Both the position numbers and the translations under genes were made by a program. The notes beneath the pieces are model-generated. The model was not told the origin of the DNA. It saw nothing but the letters and a program-made list of their open reading frames with translations, and searched no databases. From positions 1,922,001-1,986,000 of the forward strand of contig JAMZAV010000029.1 of assembly GCA_024449915.1 (NCBI GenBank): a stretch of DNA of 64,000 bases, written 5' to 3'. Position 1 is the first letter of the stretch. Every line of letters starts with the position of its first letter. Source of the DNA: Sweltsa coloradensis. Its lineage: Eukaryota > Arthropoda > Insecta > Plecoptera > Chloroperlidae. This document shows, piece after piece, positions 34,982 through 45,961 of the stretch.

Positions 34982-36268
34982 TTGGATGAGCGCAGCGAGC
35001 GAAGCGAAGATTCCATTTCACTACACTGGAGAAAAAAATCCGGAATGTTTTTTTTTTCTTTTTTTTCTGTATTTGTGTGTGTTTGTTAATCCGATTCCGG
35101 CTAAAGCGATACTCCAATTGCGATGAAATTTTCTGGAGACCTTTGAAATCTCTGAACTTAGAACTGCCACGTGCGAAAAATCGATCGAAAAATTATTTCT
35201 TATGGAAATTGCAATTTTACGATTTGTTTCGATTTTCTTGTTTTTTTCTGTTTGTGTTTTTGTGTGTTTGTTAACACGATTCCAGCTAAACCGATACTCC
35301 AATTTCGGTATAATTTTCTGGAGACCTTCAAAATTTCTGAACTTAGAACTGTCACGTTTTTAAACGCGATCGAAAGATTATTTCTTATGAAAATCGCAAT
35401 TTTTCGATTTTTTCCGTTTTTCTTATTTTTCTGTTTGTATTTTTGTGTGTTTGTTAACACGATTCCGGCTAAACCAATACTCCAATTGCGATTAAATTTT
35501 CTGGAGGTATTCGAAATCAATGAATTTGGAACTGCCACGTTTTTGAGCGCAATCTAAAAATTATTTCTTATTAAAATTGCAATTTTACGATTTTTTCCGA
35601 TTTTTAAAATTAGTTTGCGACTTATAAAACCTACATGCTTTATTCAATTGTAATAATTTTTTAACAAAAACTTAATTTTATGAATTAATAAATTCATGTG
35701 AAATTTGAGCTCAATGTAAAAATTATTTCTCATGAAAATCGCAATTTTTCACTTTTTTCGGTTTAAAAAAATTTTCTACGACTTATAACACCTACATGCT
35801 TCATCCGATTGTAATGATTTTTTCAAAAAAGCCTTATTTTATGAATTTAGATATTCGTGTGAAATTTGAGTGTAATCTAAAAATTATTTCTCATGAAAAT
35901 CAAAATTTTACGGGTTTTTTCTTTTTTAAAACAATTCTTTGACTTATAACACCTACATGCTTTATCCTATTGTAATAATTTTTTCACAGAACCTTAATTT
36001 CATAAATTAATATATTCGTGTTAAATTTGAGCGCAATCGAATAATTATTTCTTATGAAAATTGCAATTTTACGATTTTTTCTTTTTTAAAAATTACGATT
36101 AATTTTTTAAAAAAATAGTTTATTTTTTTATTTAATTTAATTTATAAAAAATCTTTGACTAAGTAATGATTATTTCACAGAACAACAGAAAATCCGCGTA
36201 ACACATTGCAGCTCAATGCACCAATTACGCTCATCCAACAACGCGGCGGGACTTAAGCGTTTTCCTAG
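34982..36268 (+). mobile_element. Helitron/Helentron-like element, family A copy 5 (expanded form)
   Basis: Full termini (TTGGATGAGCGC; TACGCTCATCCAA; stem AACGC/GCGTT; CTAG) with A and T host bases. The interior is amplified. The 5' unit occurs three times with period 183-185 bp (GATTCC(G/A)GC marks at 35093, 35278 and 35461). The 3' unit occurs three times with period 161 bp (CTACATGCTT marks at 35631, 35792 and 35953). Total 1287 bp. Open frames on either strand (up to 128 codons) run through the repeats and are not genes. Confidence 0.82.
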
Positions 36269-36545
36269 TTTAAAACAATAAATACATTGTTAAATGGATA
36301 AATACATTCGTTTTTAAAAGGGTGCACTAAATCACATTTGGTTTTCAGAAATGTAAATGTTTATCGTATAACTAGATACTATACAATGTACAGACGGGTG
36401 GATAGAAATGTGATGCACATTAGGGAGCTTAGTTACCAATTTTTTTACATTTGCATACGTTGTTTATAAATGTTTGTATTATTGTTCTCTCAATTGAAAT
36501 TGGTTTCGTTGTCAATTGAGGACAGCAGCAGGGAAAATTTTGTGT

Positions 36546-36946
36546 GGCTCGTTGGTCTTGTGGTTAGCGTATCTGCTTCCAATGCAGAAGGTCCAGGGTT
36601 CGATTCCCGAGAAAGTCAGAAGGTATTTGGACTTAAGTCCGTCAGTTCTTGTATAAGGAGTTTGTAAACGGTGACTTTGGAGCCGTCCTAGCAACGAAGC
36701 ACATAATAAATTCAGAGTTGTTCTGAATCGGCGTTGTTTATTCTGGCGTTGATCCGCGGGTGTTCGATCTGTCCATACGTCTGATTGCTATATTTCCTTA
36801 AAAAAATATTGACCTTTGGTTGGTTATCGCTCACTCGTCGATTGTGTCGGGCCCTACAGGGTTGGCTTGTTTGCTTTGATTTAAAGTCCCCCACTGAAAA
36901 TCAGTTATATAACTGAGTGGGTAGACTCTATAAATACAAATTTATT

Positions 36947-37005
<59 letters not shown>

Positions 37006-37008
37006 TAC
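36546..37008 (+). mobile_element. SINE-1, full-length copy
   Basis: tRNA-derived head GGCTCGTTGGTCTTGTGG, anticodon-like arm TCTGC-TTCCAAT-GCAGA, and a consensus Pol III B-box GGTTCGATTCC at 36597-36607. The arm resembles tRNA-Gly(UCC) with a shifted loop, though the literal loop would read CCA. The body includes GCCGTCCTAGCAACGAAGCA, TTGGTTATCGCTCACTCGTC and GGGTTGGCTTGTTTGC. The 3' part has CCCCCACTGAAAATCAG followed by the palindrome TCAGTTATATAACTGA, then GTGGGTAGACTCTA and a long TTTA tail (36943-37008). It would be transcribed by Pol III and mobilised by a LINE in trans. Confidence 0.85.
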
Positions 37009-37466
37009 ATTTAAACTGGTACAAATCTAACCGGTACGTCTATCAAACAACAGTTGAAGAATGTAACAGGCGGGTAATCGAAATGTCAGACTTATAATTC
37101 GCTTGAAAGAACCACACATTAACCATATTTTGTGATCGTGTCCTTGAGAACATAATATCATGTATATTTATATTTAATGGTTGTAGATGTTAGACTTTAA
37201 TAATTTAAGATTTAATTTATACATTTTAATTATGTATTAACATTTTGCTAACATTTATATGTATGCGTAATTGTGATTCTGTTCAAAGGCAATCCCATTC
37301 TTAACTTCGGGTTTTTGATAAACACTAGAGCAAATGCTATGCCAGTATTATTAAGTGAATTTCTGTTTCTACAAAGAAGGAACAATTCTTCTCCATCTCA
37401 ACTAAAAACTTCTGAGGTAAACATTTAAAAGCATGCATCCTAACACATGGCATAATAGATCTCGCA

Positions 37467-37814
37467 TTGCTTCCGCGCTGCCGACTGTGGCGCCTTCAGC
37501 GGTGGGGAAGTGTAATCACTTCTCAACTCACGTATAATACGACTCCCCTAGGTGCGATACAGAATTTCTTCATCCCTTCACCAAAACCACACTCTTCCTC
37601 TCTAAAACTCCTTAAGGCGCATTTGTTTCTAACTCGAAATGCGTGGAACCCAATTCCCTACGAAATTCTTGTCACATTTTTCATGCGAACTAAAAGTATT
37701 TCAGCTCTTAGGTTTTGGAGTTTGGTTACCTCTTATTTTAGGAATAATGTAGTAACTGAGAACAGAAGAATTGTGAGTTCTTTTACTTCTCGAAATGGTT
37801 CGTGTATTACATAA
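37467..37814 (+). pseudogene. Possible LINE C-terminal remnant
   Basis: A 115-codon frame. Its segment AHLFLTRNAWNPIPYEI, followed by SISALRFW and a hydrophobic stretch, has the order seen at the C-terminus of several LINE reverse transcriptases (aromatic, WNSLP-like, EI, then F..L). No YLG or upstream motif is present, and the N-terminal 30 residues look random. This is a weak, pattern-only assignment; it may be an unrelated chance frame. Confidence 0.3.
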
Positions 37815-38984
37815 GGTACGTTGCCCTGTGAATACTATATACGTTACGTCCTCGTGTTTTTATCAACATTGCGTACATGACATATAGAAGAATTTCATGT
37901 TTTATTTCTGCACATGGTTTAACACGAAATGTCGAAAAGCTAAGTCTTGGCACAAATTTAAATGCTTGTGTTTTGTGACCTCTCAAATATATTTACAAGT
38001 TAATGTCGTTTCATCTGTTCATTTACATTCTGGTATGTTTTCAAAAACCTTTCTCAATATAAAACAAAGTCGATCGAAAAAAAAACGAGGTTCTCTACTT
38101 AATTAATAATTAATACAAATTTAAATGTAGTTCCTGGTTATTAGTAAAAATAAGACAATTATTTTAAAATATTAAAATCAGTGATAATGCTAACGTATTT
38201 ATAATTTAAACAAACAATTTACATAAGTCTTAGAAAAAGACACCAACATGGATGGTGGGAATACGATACGATACATTCAAGGATCATTCTAAACTCGCGG
38301 TTCTTTAAAACAACAATATTAATGTGTTGCTCGTATTATGAAGTTGCTTCCAGATGAGTAAATTATAACACATTCTGCGCCCTGCGGGTTTGTTGTAAAA
38401 TTATTCACTTTGACTTAGATGAATTAAGATTATCCGTTTTGGTGGGCGCTAGCACAATGAATCGAAATTACATAGGAAAGATGGATTTAAAACGGTTTTC
38501 CAAACTTCGATGTGTGGTGGACTAAACAGAGCGATAGTTTTTATTACAAATACAACAGCTTACAATAGTTATCAATTAAGCTATTACATCCATCACAATA
38601 AAGATTTAATAATCAACAATTTATTTATTTTAAACTTGACCAACTAATTGAACAACTTATTATTTTAACGCTACAAATTTTTTCAGTTTAATTTTTGAAA
38701 ACTGTTAAAAACTTGTACAATTGTGTACATTTTAAAAGTTGGTTGGATCTACAAGACTAGTTTACAAAGAAAATGTCGGAAAGTGTGCATACATTGATAA
38801 CGTTGCAAATATCGCATGATTGTTAAAAACTTTAATAAGATTAAATTATTAGAGCAGGTAAGTTGATAAGAATAAATTTTGTTATATATTTATCAATTTT
38901 CAAGTGCAGTGAAAAATCCAATAAATAATAACTTAATTTTATAATGACGTTGTGCACTGTTTTTATTTGATCTTCCTGAGAATA
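37815..38984. other. No gene seen; unassigned sequence
   Basis: AT-rich; the 69-codon frame at 37897-38106 has no recognised motif. Confidence 0.5.
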
Positions 38985-39107
38985 AATAAATTAATAAAAA
39001 TAAATTGTATTTCGAGTCTACCCACTCAGTAATATAACTGATTTTCAGTGGGGGACAGTAAATTAAAGCGACCAAGCCTACCGTAGGCCCCGACGCAATC
39101 GACGAGA
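38985..39107 (-). mobile_element. SINE-1 3' fragment
   Basis: Tail, ACCCACTCAGTAATATAACT, TTCAGTGGGGGACAGTAAAT, GCGACCAAGCCTACC and GGCCCCGACGCAATCGACGA, then an abrupt end within the body. Confidence 0.75.
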
Positions 39108-40658
39108 TTCAATTCCACACGATACACAATTCCAATGTTCCAAGTGTGTAAACTTGCGTTAAAATGTCCAAGTATTCCTACTCTCAGTTTAGTCGCCACC
39201 ATAAGAGTGAACTTATAGTTCTTCCATAGTCTGCAAAATAGTAACATCAGGTAGATGCTTTAAATCAGTCACTGCATTAAAGCTGTATATGCCTTTAATA
39301 CCTCCTTTTCCAAGCAGTATAGCAATCCACGAACATTTTTTTACTACCGTATCTTTATATAGCCCATACATTCTCTTGAACTTGATACATACATAGAAGA
39401 GAATATAAGTATGAATACAAAGGAGTGCGATGAGCAACTTAGATTGACAGTAATCTCACTCCAAGGAGGCCGACTAAGATTCACAACCGTTTCACTCAGT
39501 GGCGTCGTCACTTTCACAACGCGTTCACATCGCAGACTTATTACCCGCAGTCAAGTTATTTTATAGACCGTTCTGAAGCCGCAAAGAATGTTACTTGGAA
39601 TGGACGACACACTCGAGTTATACGAGACTCAAGTGGAAGTGTACTCGTACTCGTATTGTCTTGTAATAAGAAAGTGAAATATTAGTGACGTAGAGAGATT
39701 TTCTGTTGGACTGAACCACACATACGTTTTAGTAAAACTACGTAGGACTACAATGATTATATTTAAATTTGTAATTTTTCTATCCATTGATTTAAAAATT
39801 ATATTGTGGACCAAATTTCAACCAATTTTGGTCCATTAGTTACACAATATTTCGCTTTACACAAAGAAAAAATTACATTATTTTTATAAAATTAAATATT
39901 GATTTTCCAAAATACACTACAAATCCATTAATATTGTCCTAACTTTGACTACGCCTTATAATAATTAAATTATATAATGACTAGTCCTATGCAAAAATAT
40001 ATTTTAAATATCTTAACATATGTTATCGGAACAGGGGTTTACTCGGGACAATATGCATTCACACATAACGTAACTTCAGTTATCTGAATGATAATTCATT
40101 TACCATCATGATGAAATGAAATTAAAAAATTAAAAGTTTGTGTTATATTGTTTTTATTACGTTTCATATTTTTAAATGTTTTAAAATTTATTTTAGACTT
40201 TAGACAGCAATAAAAAATGTCAGCGATGAGTTAACTTTGAGACTGAGTTAACTAATAATTACAAAGGTAAATACAAATAAGTAAAACGAAGCCACTCCAC
40301 GAACTCTTGTTATATCCGCGTTAATGGATGAGCGTTATTGGATATATTAGATCCCTTTAGTTCTCCTTTAATTGAAAGTCAAGAATATTTTACTTGCAGA
40401 AGAATTCTTGCTATAAAATACACTGCTATGGTGTATAAATCCCCTAAAAATGCATAATATATTAAAAAATAAATTTGGTTGACGTTCATTACATTTCATT
40501 ATATTTTGGAAAAGACAACGCGAATGTGGGATGAATGTAATGTTCCCGTTTCTCCTCTGTCCCATGTTTTTGTCTACTTATGAATTCCTCCGCCAGGGAT
40601 GACAACGACGATATTGAAACGTTGAGCCGGACTTTGTCAATATGTCAGTGCTGACAAC
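39108..40658. other. No gene seen; one rolling-circle 3'-end relic near 40318
   Basis: Mostly AT-rich. At about 40316-40345, CCGCGTTAATGGATGAGCGT followed by TATTGG matches the complement of the family A 3' subterminal region, and is a solo relic lacking CTAG. Frames up to 74 codons are unrecognised. Confidence 0.45.
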
Positions 40659-40850
40659 ATGGCAGGATATAAACTTTCATCTGCTCGTCGTAAAAGATTG
40701 GGAGGATCGCCCTATATAATAGAGTGGTCGGGCGTTGTCGGCGGTCGTCCGGACTTGAACGAAGTGAAGTTCGAGAGAGAGCTGGCAGAGTTTGGTTACA
40801 CCGACGAGAACTTCATGAGCGTAACATGGACAAATGAATGCTTCATCTGA
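40659..40850 (+). CDS. Small hypothetical ORF, 63 codons
   Basis: ATG at 40659 to TGA at 40848-40850. Composition is clearly richer in G and C than its surroundings, and the peptide is of ordinary amino-acid makeup (MAGYKLSSARRKRLGG start, FERELAEFGYTDENFM middle), unlike the repeat-derived frames nearby. The stop overlaps a poly(A)-signal-like AATAAA (40850-40855). No domain is recognised. It may be a terminal exon, the 3' end of an unrecognised element's ORF, or a chance frame. A possible 3' splice acceptor (CTCCGCCAG) lies about 65 bases upstream. Confidence 0.3.
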   Translation: MAGYKLSSARRKRLGGSPYIIEWSGVVGGRPDLNEVKFERELAEFGYTDENFMSVTWTNECFI

Positions 40851-41062
40851 ATAAAATGATAGAACTATTACTTACTGTTAAGATTAAAAAATAGTATAGT
40901 TTGAAATTAAACTTCAGAATACCAGGTGATTATGTTGAATACAATAAATTAACTTATTTTTTTTTAAACACAAAAAACAGTGTTAAGGTAATTTAAACTT
41001 TTAACTAGAACCTTAAATTAAGAATATGTGGAAAGTTCAAATTTTGTAAAAAATAATTAAAT

Positions 41063-41290
41063 TCGTATTTAGAGTCTACTCAGTCATATAAGCCATCTCT
41101 GTCGGCGCCGACGCCACCGGCGAGCAAACAATCGACAATTAAAGACCTGGATTTATGACAGGACACCGACCAGACACCTTGGACACGATTAATTTGCGTG
41201 CGATGCAAGAATTGGAACTGCCATTTGAATTAATTATGTGCCTCGTTGCTAGGACGGCTCTAAAATCACTGTTTACAAATTCTCCGGACA
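41063..41290 (-). mobile_element. SINE-1 relative, diverged
   Basis: TCGTATTTAGAGTCTACTCA, GGCGCCGACGCCACCGGCGA, ATTATGTGCCTCGTTGC and TAGGACGGCTCTAAAATCAC. It aligns best with the diverged copy at 8163, so the two may form a subfamily. Confidence 0.65.
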
Positions 41291-41299
41291 AGTATTGAT

Positions 41300-41372
41300 G
41301 GATTGATGGTCCTCCTTTGTAAATCAGTTTTTATAACTGAATAGGATAGACGTTAAATAAATAAGTTAATTT
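41300..41372 (+). mobile_element. SINE tail of variant type
   Basis: CCTCCTTTGTAAATCAGTTT, TTATAACTGAATAGGATAGA and CGTTAAATAAATAA. Also seen at 57849 (plus), 49501 (minus) and partly at 15887. It keeps the TCAGTT..AACTGA inverted pair of SINE-1. Confidence 0.6.
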
Positions 41373-41630
41373 AAAAAAAAATTAAAATTTTAAGTCTATA
41401 CGTTAAAAATTTTTTTACGTGAAGAGGGATTCGAATGTATCTGCAAATTAATTATTTATAAACATGAAGGCTGTTGATCAAGATGGGTAAAAGAGTAAGT
41501 GAATTACTAAAATGGAAAGACAAACAAGCACGGGTATCGGAGTACCAAAAAGAGGAAGCGAAGCTACTTTAATAAATAGTTTGTTAAGAAGAATACAAAA
41601 ATAAAACAAAACATCGCTGGGCCGAGATTT

Positions 41631-41850
41631 TTGGTGGAGGTGCCGGGTCTTGGTTTTTGTATTTCTGAAGGGCTTGCCACTTCATTCTTACTACCATGGT
41701 CATCCAAAACATTTGATTTCGTACTTTTTGGACCGCAATTCCAACAAAGAAAACCTCATATCTATCGGACGTTGTGTTCGGTTTTAATTATTACAACTCA
41801 CAATAAATGTGAGACGTAACAGACACACAGATGGGCAAACGGAAAAGTGA
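41631..41850 (+). repeat. Repeat family F, copy 1
   Basis: Shares GGTGGAGGTGCCG, CGGACGTTGTGTTCGGTTTT, TGTGAGACGTAACAGACACA and CAGATGGGCAAACG with the copies at 43131 (minus), 48940 (minus) and 51105 (plus). No ends were defined and no coding motif was recognised; probably the 3' part of an unnamed transposable element. Confidence 0.6.
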
Positions 41851-41890
41851 CGCACTTATGGGAGAATCTCTCCCAATAACGTACAAAAGA

Positions 41891-42317
41891 TAAATAAATA
41901 AATAAATAAATCCGTATTTAGTAGAGTCTACCCACTTAGTCACGTAACTGATTTTCAATGGGGGACAAAAAACCAAAGCGACCAAGCCAACCCTGCAGGC
42001 CCCGGCGCAATCGACGAGTAAGCGATAACCAGCCAAAGATCGATATTTTTTAAATAGGAAATGTAGCAATCAGTGGTAATGGACAGTGCGAACACCCGCG
42101 GATCAACGCCAGAATCAACAAGGCCGATTCAGAACAACTTAACATTTATTATGTACCTCGTTTTTAGGACAGCTCCAAAGTCACCGTTTACAAATTCTAA
42201 GAAATGAACTGATGGACTTAAGTCCAAATCAGAAGTTAAAAACTTATAACTTCAACGGGAATCGTACCCTGGACCTTCTGCATTGGAAGCAGATAAGCTA
42301 ACCACAAGACCAACGAG
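41891..42317 (-). mobile_element. SINE-1, full-length copy
   Basis: Reverse-strand copy with tail AAATAAATAAATAAAT (41891-41910) and a full body. The tRNA-like head has the complement of its B-box (GGGAATCGTACCC, one base off consensus) near 42258, and ends at ACCACAAGACCAACGAG (42317). With the copy at 36546 it defines both ends of the family. Confidence 0.85.
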
Positions 42318-43130
42318 TAAAGGTAATTAATTAACATTAGAGTAAAGACACATTTACTCTTGACTGAGAACTCAACAGGCCGTTTGATTTACTCATCACA
42401 AAAACTCAACTTTTTTTTTCCTGAGTGTTCATTTGTATTTCAGTCCCGTAATTGTATAGAAATAAAAAAAACGAATAACCACTCCACCATTCAACCCTTC
42501 GGCACTTAAACCGCACGTAATAAATAATCTTGATAACTGCCAATTGTTCCAATTGTGCAATTACTCACCGAATTATCTCGTCATCCCCGTCCAGTATTTA
42601 AATAAACCCTCACTCACTTCAAAGGGGAGTTATAATTAGAAATTATTTGAAATAGTAAAATTTCATCAAGTCCAATCAAGATTTCAATAATTGGAAATTC
42701 ATGAAAATGAAATAACAGTTGACAAGGTTTGATTATGAAGGGAATTTGAATTACAAATTGCGGTGAAATATTTCAGACTGGTCGTTATCTATTGATCATC
42801 TCGGGAATAACGAATTTCATAACGAGGAAAATTATCTAATAAGGATGCAAAGTCGTTTCTTTCTTTCGTGTTTTAAAATGGCTCTAGCATCAATTTTGAA
42901 CGTTTCGAAACGACCGTTAAATGGCATAGGATTTTTACTTTTTCATATTTTAAGGTCGAAACGAGTTCCTTCTACGCTTGTTAAAAGGGGTTGATTAAAT
43001 TTTAACCTAATCGTTTAGAATGCTACAAAGCAAGGTAAAATTAACTGTATTCCAACCATACAGATAGCCTGGACAACACAGTCTTTGAAAAACACATTGG
43101 AAATTAAAGTTTAAAGCTTCTATAAGCCTC
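42318..43130. other. No gene seen; unassigned sequence
   Basis: AT-rich and without long frames. Confidence 0.5.
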
Positions 43131-43265
43131 ATTCTTCTGTCCGTCCGTCCGTACGTGTGTCACGTCTCACGAAGAAAACCGAACACTACATCCGGTTAAC
43201 ATGCTTTCTTAAGTAGGCATTGCTCTTCATCAAGTACGATTCATCATGATTTTGGGTTCCCTATA
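43131..43265 (-). repeat. Repeat family F, copy 2
   Basis: Complement of GTTAACCGGATGTAGTGTTC, TTCGTGAGACGTGACACACG and TACGGACGGACGGACAGAAG, matching the copy at 51105. Confidence 0.6.
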
Positions 43266-43475
43266 GGTGAGATGGGTGTAGCTGTAACCCCCAAAAGTTT
43301 AATAACTCATGACCCAGCACCTCTACCATCCTTATATTAATGCGAGAACTAGCCACGAATAATTTTAATATTAGTCAAACGCGGCGAATTCTTCAAAATA
43401 ATTAAAACATTCCAAAAATAATTATTTAATTTTTGTATTCTTCGTCTACGATGCGTTGGTTTAGGCTATTCGACT

Positions 43476-43559
43476 ACGTTTTTCTGTTTTCCAAAAGATG
43501 CTACAAAAAAAAAAAACAACACAAAACAAAACACAAAACAAAATACAAAACAAAATACA

Positions 43560-43591
<32 letters not shown>

Positions 43592-44144
43592 AAAAAAAAA
43601 TACAAAATGTAGTAAATGGCTTTGAAGCCTGGCTCTTTTAGAAAATCAAACCTATTTTCTTTTCAAATTTTTTTGATCCGGTACACGGCCAATATAGCCA
43701 CCTCAAATTAATTTCAAACTTCAATTCGCCAGGGCACACCATTTAACATAGGGTGTTGTGTTTTGTGAAATTAATTTTCAACTGGTTTTCTAGAGTCTGA
43801 CTAAGAGAAAAGTTTTTTCGTTTGGCGGTACAAATCGGCAAAAAATACCGCCAAACGAAAAAAATTGGCAGGAAAGGCTTGTAAAAAAAAACTTATTTTA
43901 CTTAGTCAGCCTATAGAAAACCAGTTGAAAATTAATGTCACAAAAACACAACACCCAACGTTGAATGTTGTACCTGGCGAATTGAAGTTTGAAATTATTT
44001 TGAGGTAACGATATTGGCCGTGTACCGGCCGGATCAGAAAATTAAAAAAAAAGTCTTGATTTTCTAAAAGAGGCATGTTTCAAAGCCATTCACTTTATTT
44101 TAAATTGGTAGCATTTTTTTGGAAAATAGAAAAAAGCGGTTAAA
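43476..44144. mobile_element. Long fold-back (palindromic) element
   Basis: Left arm 43476-43853 and right arm 43855-44144 are inverted copies. Outer: TTTCTGTTTTCCAAAA. Middle: AAATGGCTTTGAAGCC, TTTTAGAAAATCAA, ACGGCCAATAT and CAATTCGCCAGG. Inner: AATTTTCAACTGGTTTTCTA, then the central TTTCGTTTGGCGGTA with its complement around CAAATCGGCAAAAAA. The left arm has an A/C-rich expansion at 43505-43602 that the right arm lacks. No coding capacity. Confidence 0.82.
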
Positions 44145-44800
44145 TAGACTTAAGTATATTTGTTCATATGTTTGGGTACTCCAGAACCCGTTATTGTTCA
44201 ATGCAATTATAAATATGTATGTTTAGTGTTACTAAGATTAGTTACACTACAAAGACATAACACAATTCCCAGAATTAAGAGCACCGGGAAGACATTGTAT
44301 AGGTAATTAATTACCTTCTGGCAATACACAAACGTCTAGCGCAAACAAATTAAATGTGACTGACGCACAACTTGATAGGTATTATTGAGTACAATGAAAT
44401 CATACATCTGAAATTGTGTTCTAGTTAGTTTGTCAAATCACAGGCTTCAACGGTGTCTAAGCTAAACTAAGACAGCAATCATAGAAATATTAATCATTCG
44501 AACACCGACAGGTCTTATTTCCGGTTTTAGAGGATTTCGAGACTACAGTGTTGTGGTACAGGAAGTGTTGACAGCAAAACAATGGTATATAGGATGTAAT
44601 GTAGTAAACTGTGTTGCTTTGTATGCGTACCGCACTAAGGTGATTAGATGGCTCAATAAAATTGTCAAAGTTATTTATTCGCAGCTCTATAGCAGTCGCA
44701 CTATGGCCATCGAATCTGTAAAAAGTAAAATAATGATGTCTTAACCTATTTCCGAATTAAACACCACATTTAAAAGTAAAATAATCTTAGGTTTTGAAAA
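44145..44800. other. No gene seen; unassigned sequence
   Basis: The 63-codon frame at 44553-44744 has no recognised motif. Confidence 0.45.
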
Positions 44801-45722
44801 GGTGGGAAACGTGTCATTTCGCCGCGTCGCGTGTTTAAACTTACTAGTGTGTGAGTTCAACATTTAGGAACCACTGTGGGTTCCATCTTAAGGGGGCTAT
44901 TGGCTATTATACCAGTAAACATTATTTTTTGCCACCTAATCATACTTCACAAAAATGACCGTTTAAAAAATTAGATCTTGTAACTGTGATTTTAAACGAA
45001 TTTTTAATTTAAAAAAAAAAAAAAAAATCGTTTTGGTAGGTTGGTTGTGGTTTTGGGTTTTGATTCTTTAATCGGCTTTAACCTGCTTATTTTTTGTTTC
45101 ACATAGATACTAGAGCATCATACTAATCTAAAATGGCACTTTATAACATCGTGTCTTGAAACTGTGCACAAATCAAACACGCATAAATCTGCGTTCCTTA
45201 ATCACACTCCCTTCTTGGTAATCATCGTATTTTGACCAAATCACTGCCCCAAATTACAAAAATTAAAAAATAAAGAGGGTTCACAGAAAAGACTGCAGAG
45301 TACGTCAATATTGGCTAATTTTTTTTAGATCAAAATCCTTGAAGGTCACGGGGCATAAAAATCGTCCCAATGTCATTTCTTATGGGAGATTTTTGCCGAT
45401 GGGACCTAGCTTGAAAAATAAAATACTAAGCTTGCAATTGTTTTCAAGTCATGGTGGACGCAATAATTTTTCTGTTAATTTCTAAATTCATAACTAGTTA
45501 GCCCGAATGAATAATTTTTTGAGTTAAGCGGGTGAATACCTCTTTAAGAACGACTGATTGCCGAAAGCGTTTGCTCATTGCCTCTCTCGTTCGGGATCGT
45601 GTGTGAATGCCTTGACCAATGGCAATGGGGCTGGTCACGTGTGCACAGTAGTTATGCAACGTCCTACTCACACATTAGTAAGTGCACACACGCGACGCGG
45701 CGACATGACCCGTTTCACACCC
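44801..45722. mobile_element. TIR element interrupted by family D
   Basis: Left arm GGTGGGAAACGTGTCATTTC, GCCGCGTCGCGTGT, ACTTACTAGTGTGTGAGT. The right arm, inverted, ends at 45722 (ACTCACACATTAGTAAGTGC, ACACGCGACGCGGCGACATG, ACCCGTTTCACACCC). The arms are about 70 bp. Removing the family D insert (44888-45547) leaves about 260 bp, MITE-sized. Confidence 0.72.
44888..45547 (+). mobile_element. TIR family D, full copy 1 (nested)
   Basis: Left end TTAAGGGGGCTATTGG; right end AAGCGGGTGAATACCTCTTTAA. It shares a long interior with copy 2 at 50192: CACATAGATACTAGAGCAT, AATCTAAAATGG, AACTGTGCACAAAT, GTCACGGGGC, TTTCTTATGGGAGATTTTTG and CCGATGGGACCTAGCTTGAA. TTA (or TTAA) is present at both junctions, as for a TTA- or TTAA-targeting superfamily; PIF/Harbinger-like or piggyBac-like is undecided. 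No transposase gene. Confidence 0.75.
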
Positions 45723-45961
45723 TTGTAAATATATTCATGTCACGAAAGTCTTAGTGTTTTATAATCCTAGTATAATTCAACATTTAAGAATTCTGAGTAT
45801 AGATGTTAATTCACTCTAAAATATTGACATAACATTGGGCAAGGTTGGCAGATTAATTATTAATCCACAAATGTATATTGAATTCGATATTCCTTAAACC
45901 ACTGTTAATATAGAAAAAAAAAACAGTGACATTTACTTCTCCGATCGCATGTTATTTATTA

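Noticed and set aside
36546..36620. A functional tRNA gene at the SINE-1 head
   Set aside because: The acceptor stem does not close, the same head occurs at 41891 and 3154 attached to the same body, and the anticodon arm is shifted relative to tRNA-Gly.
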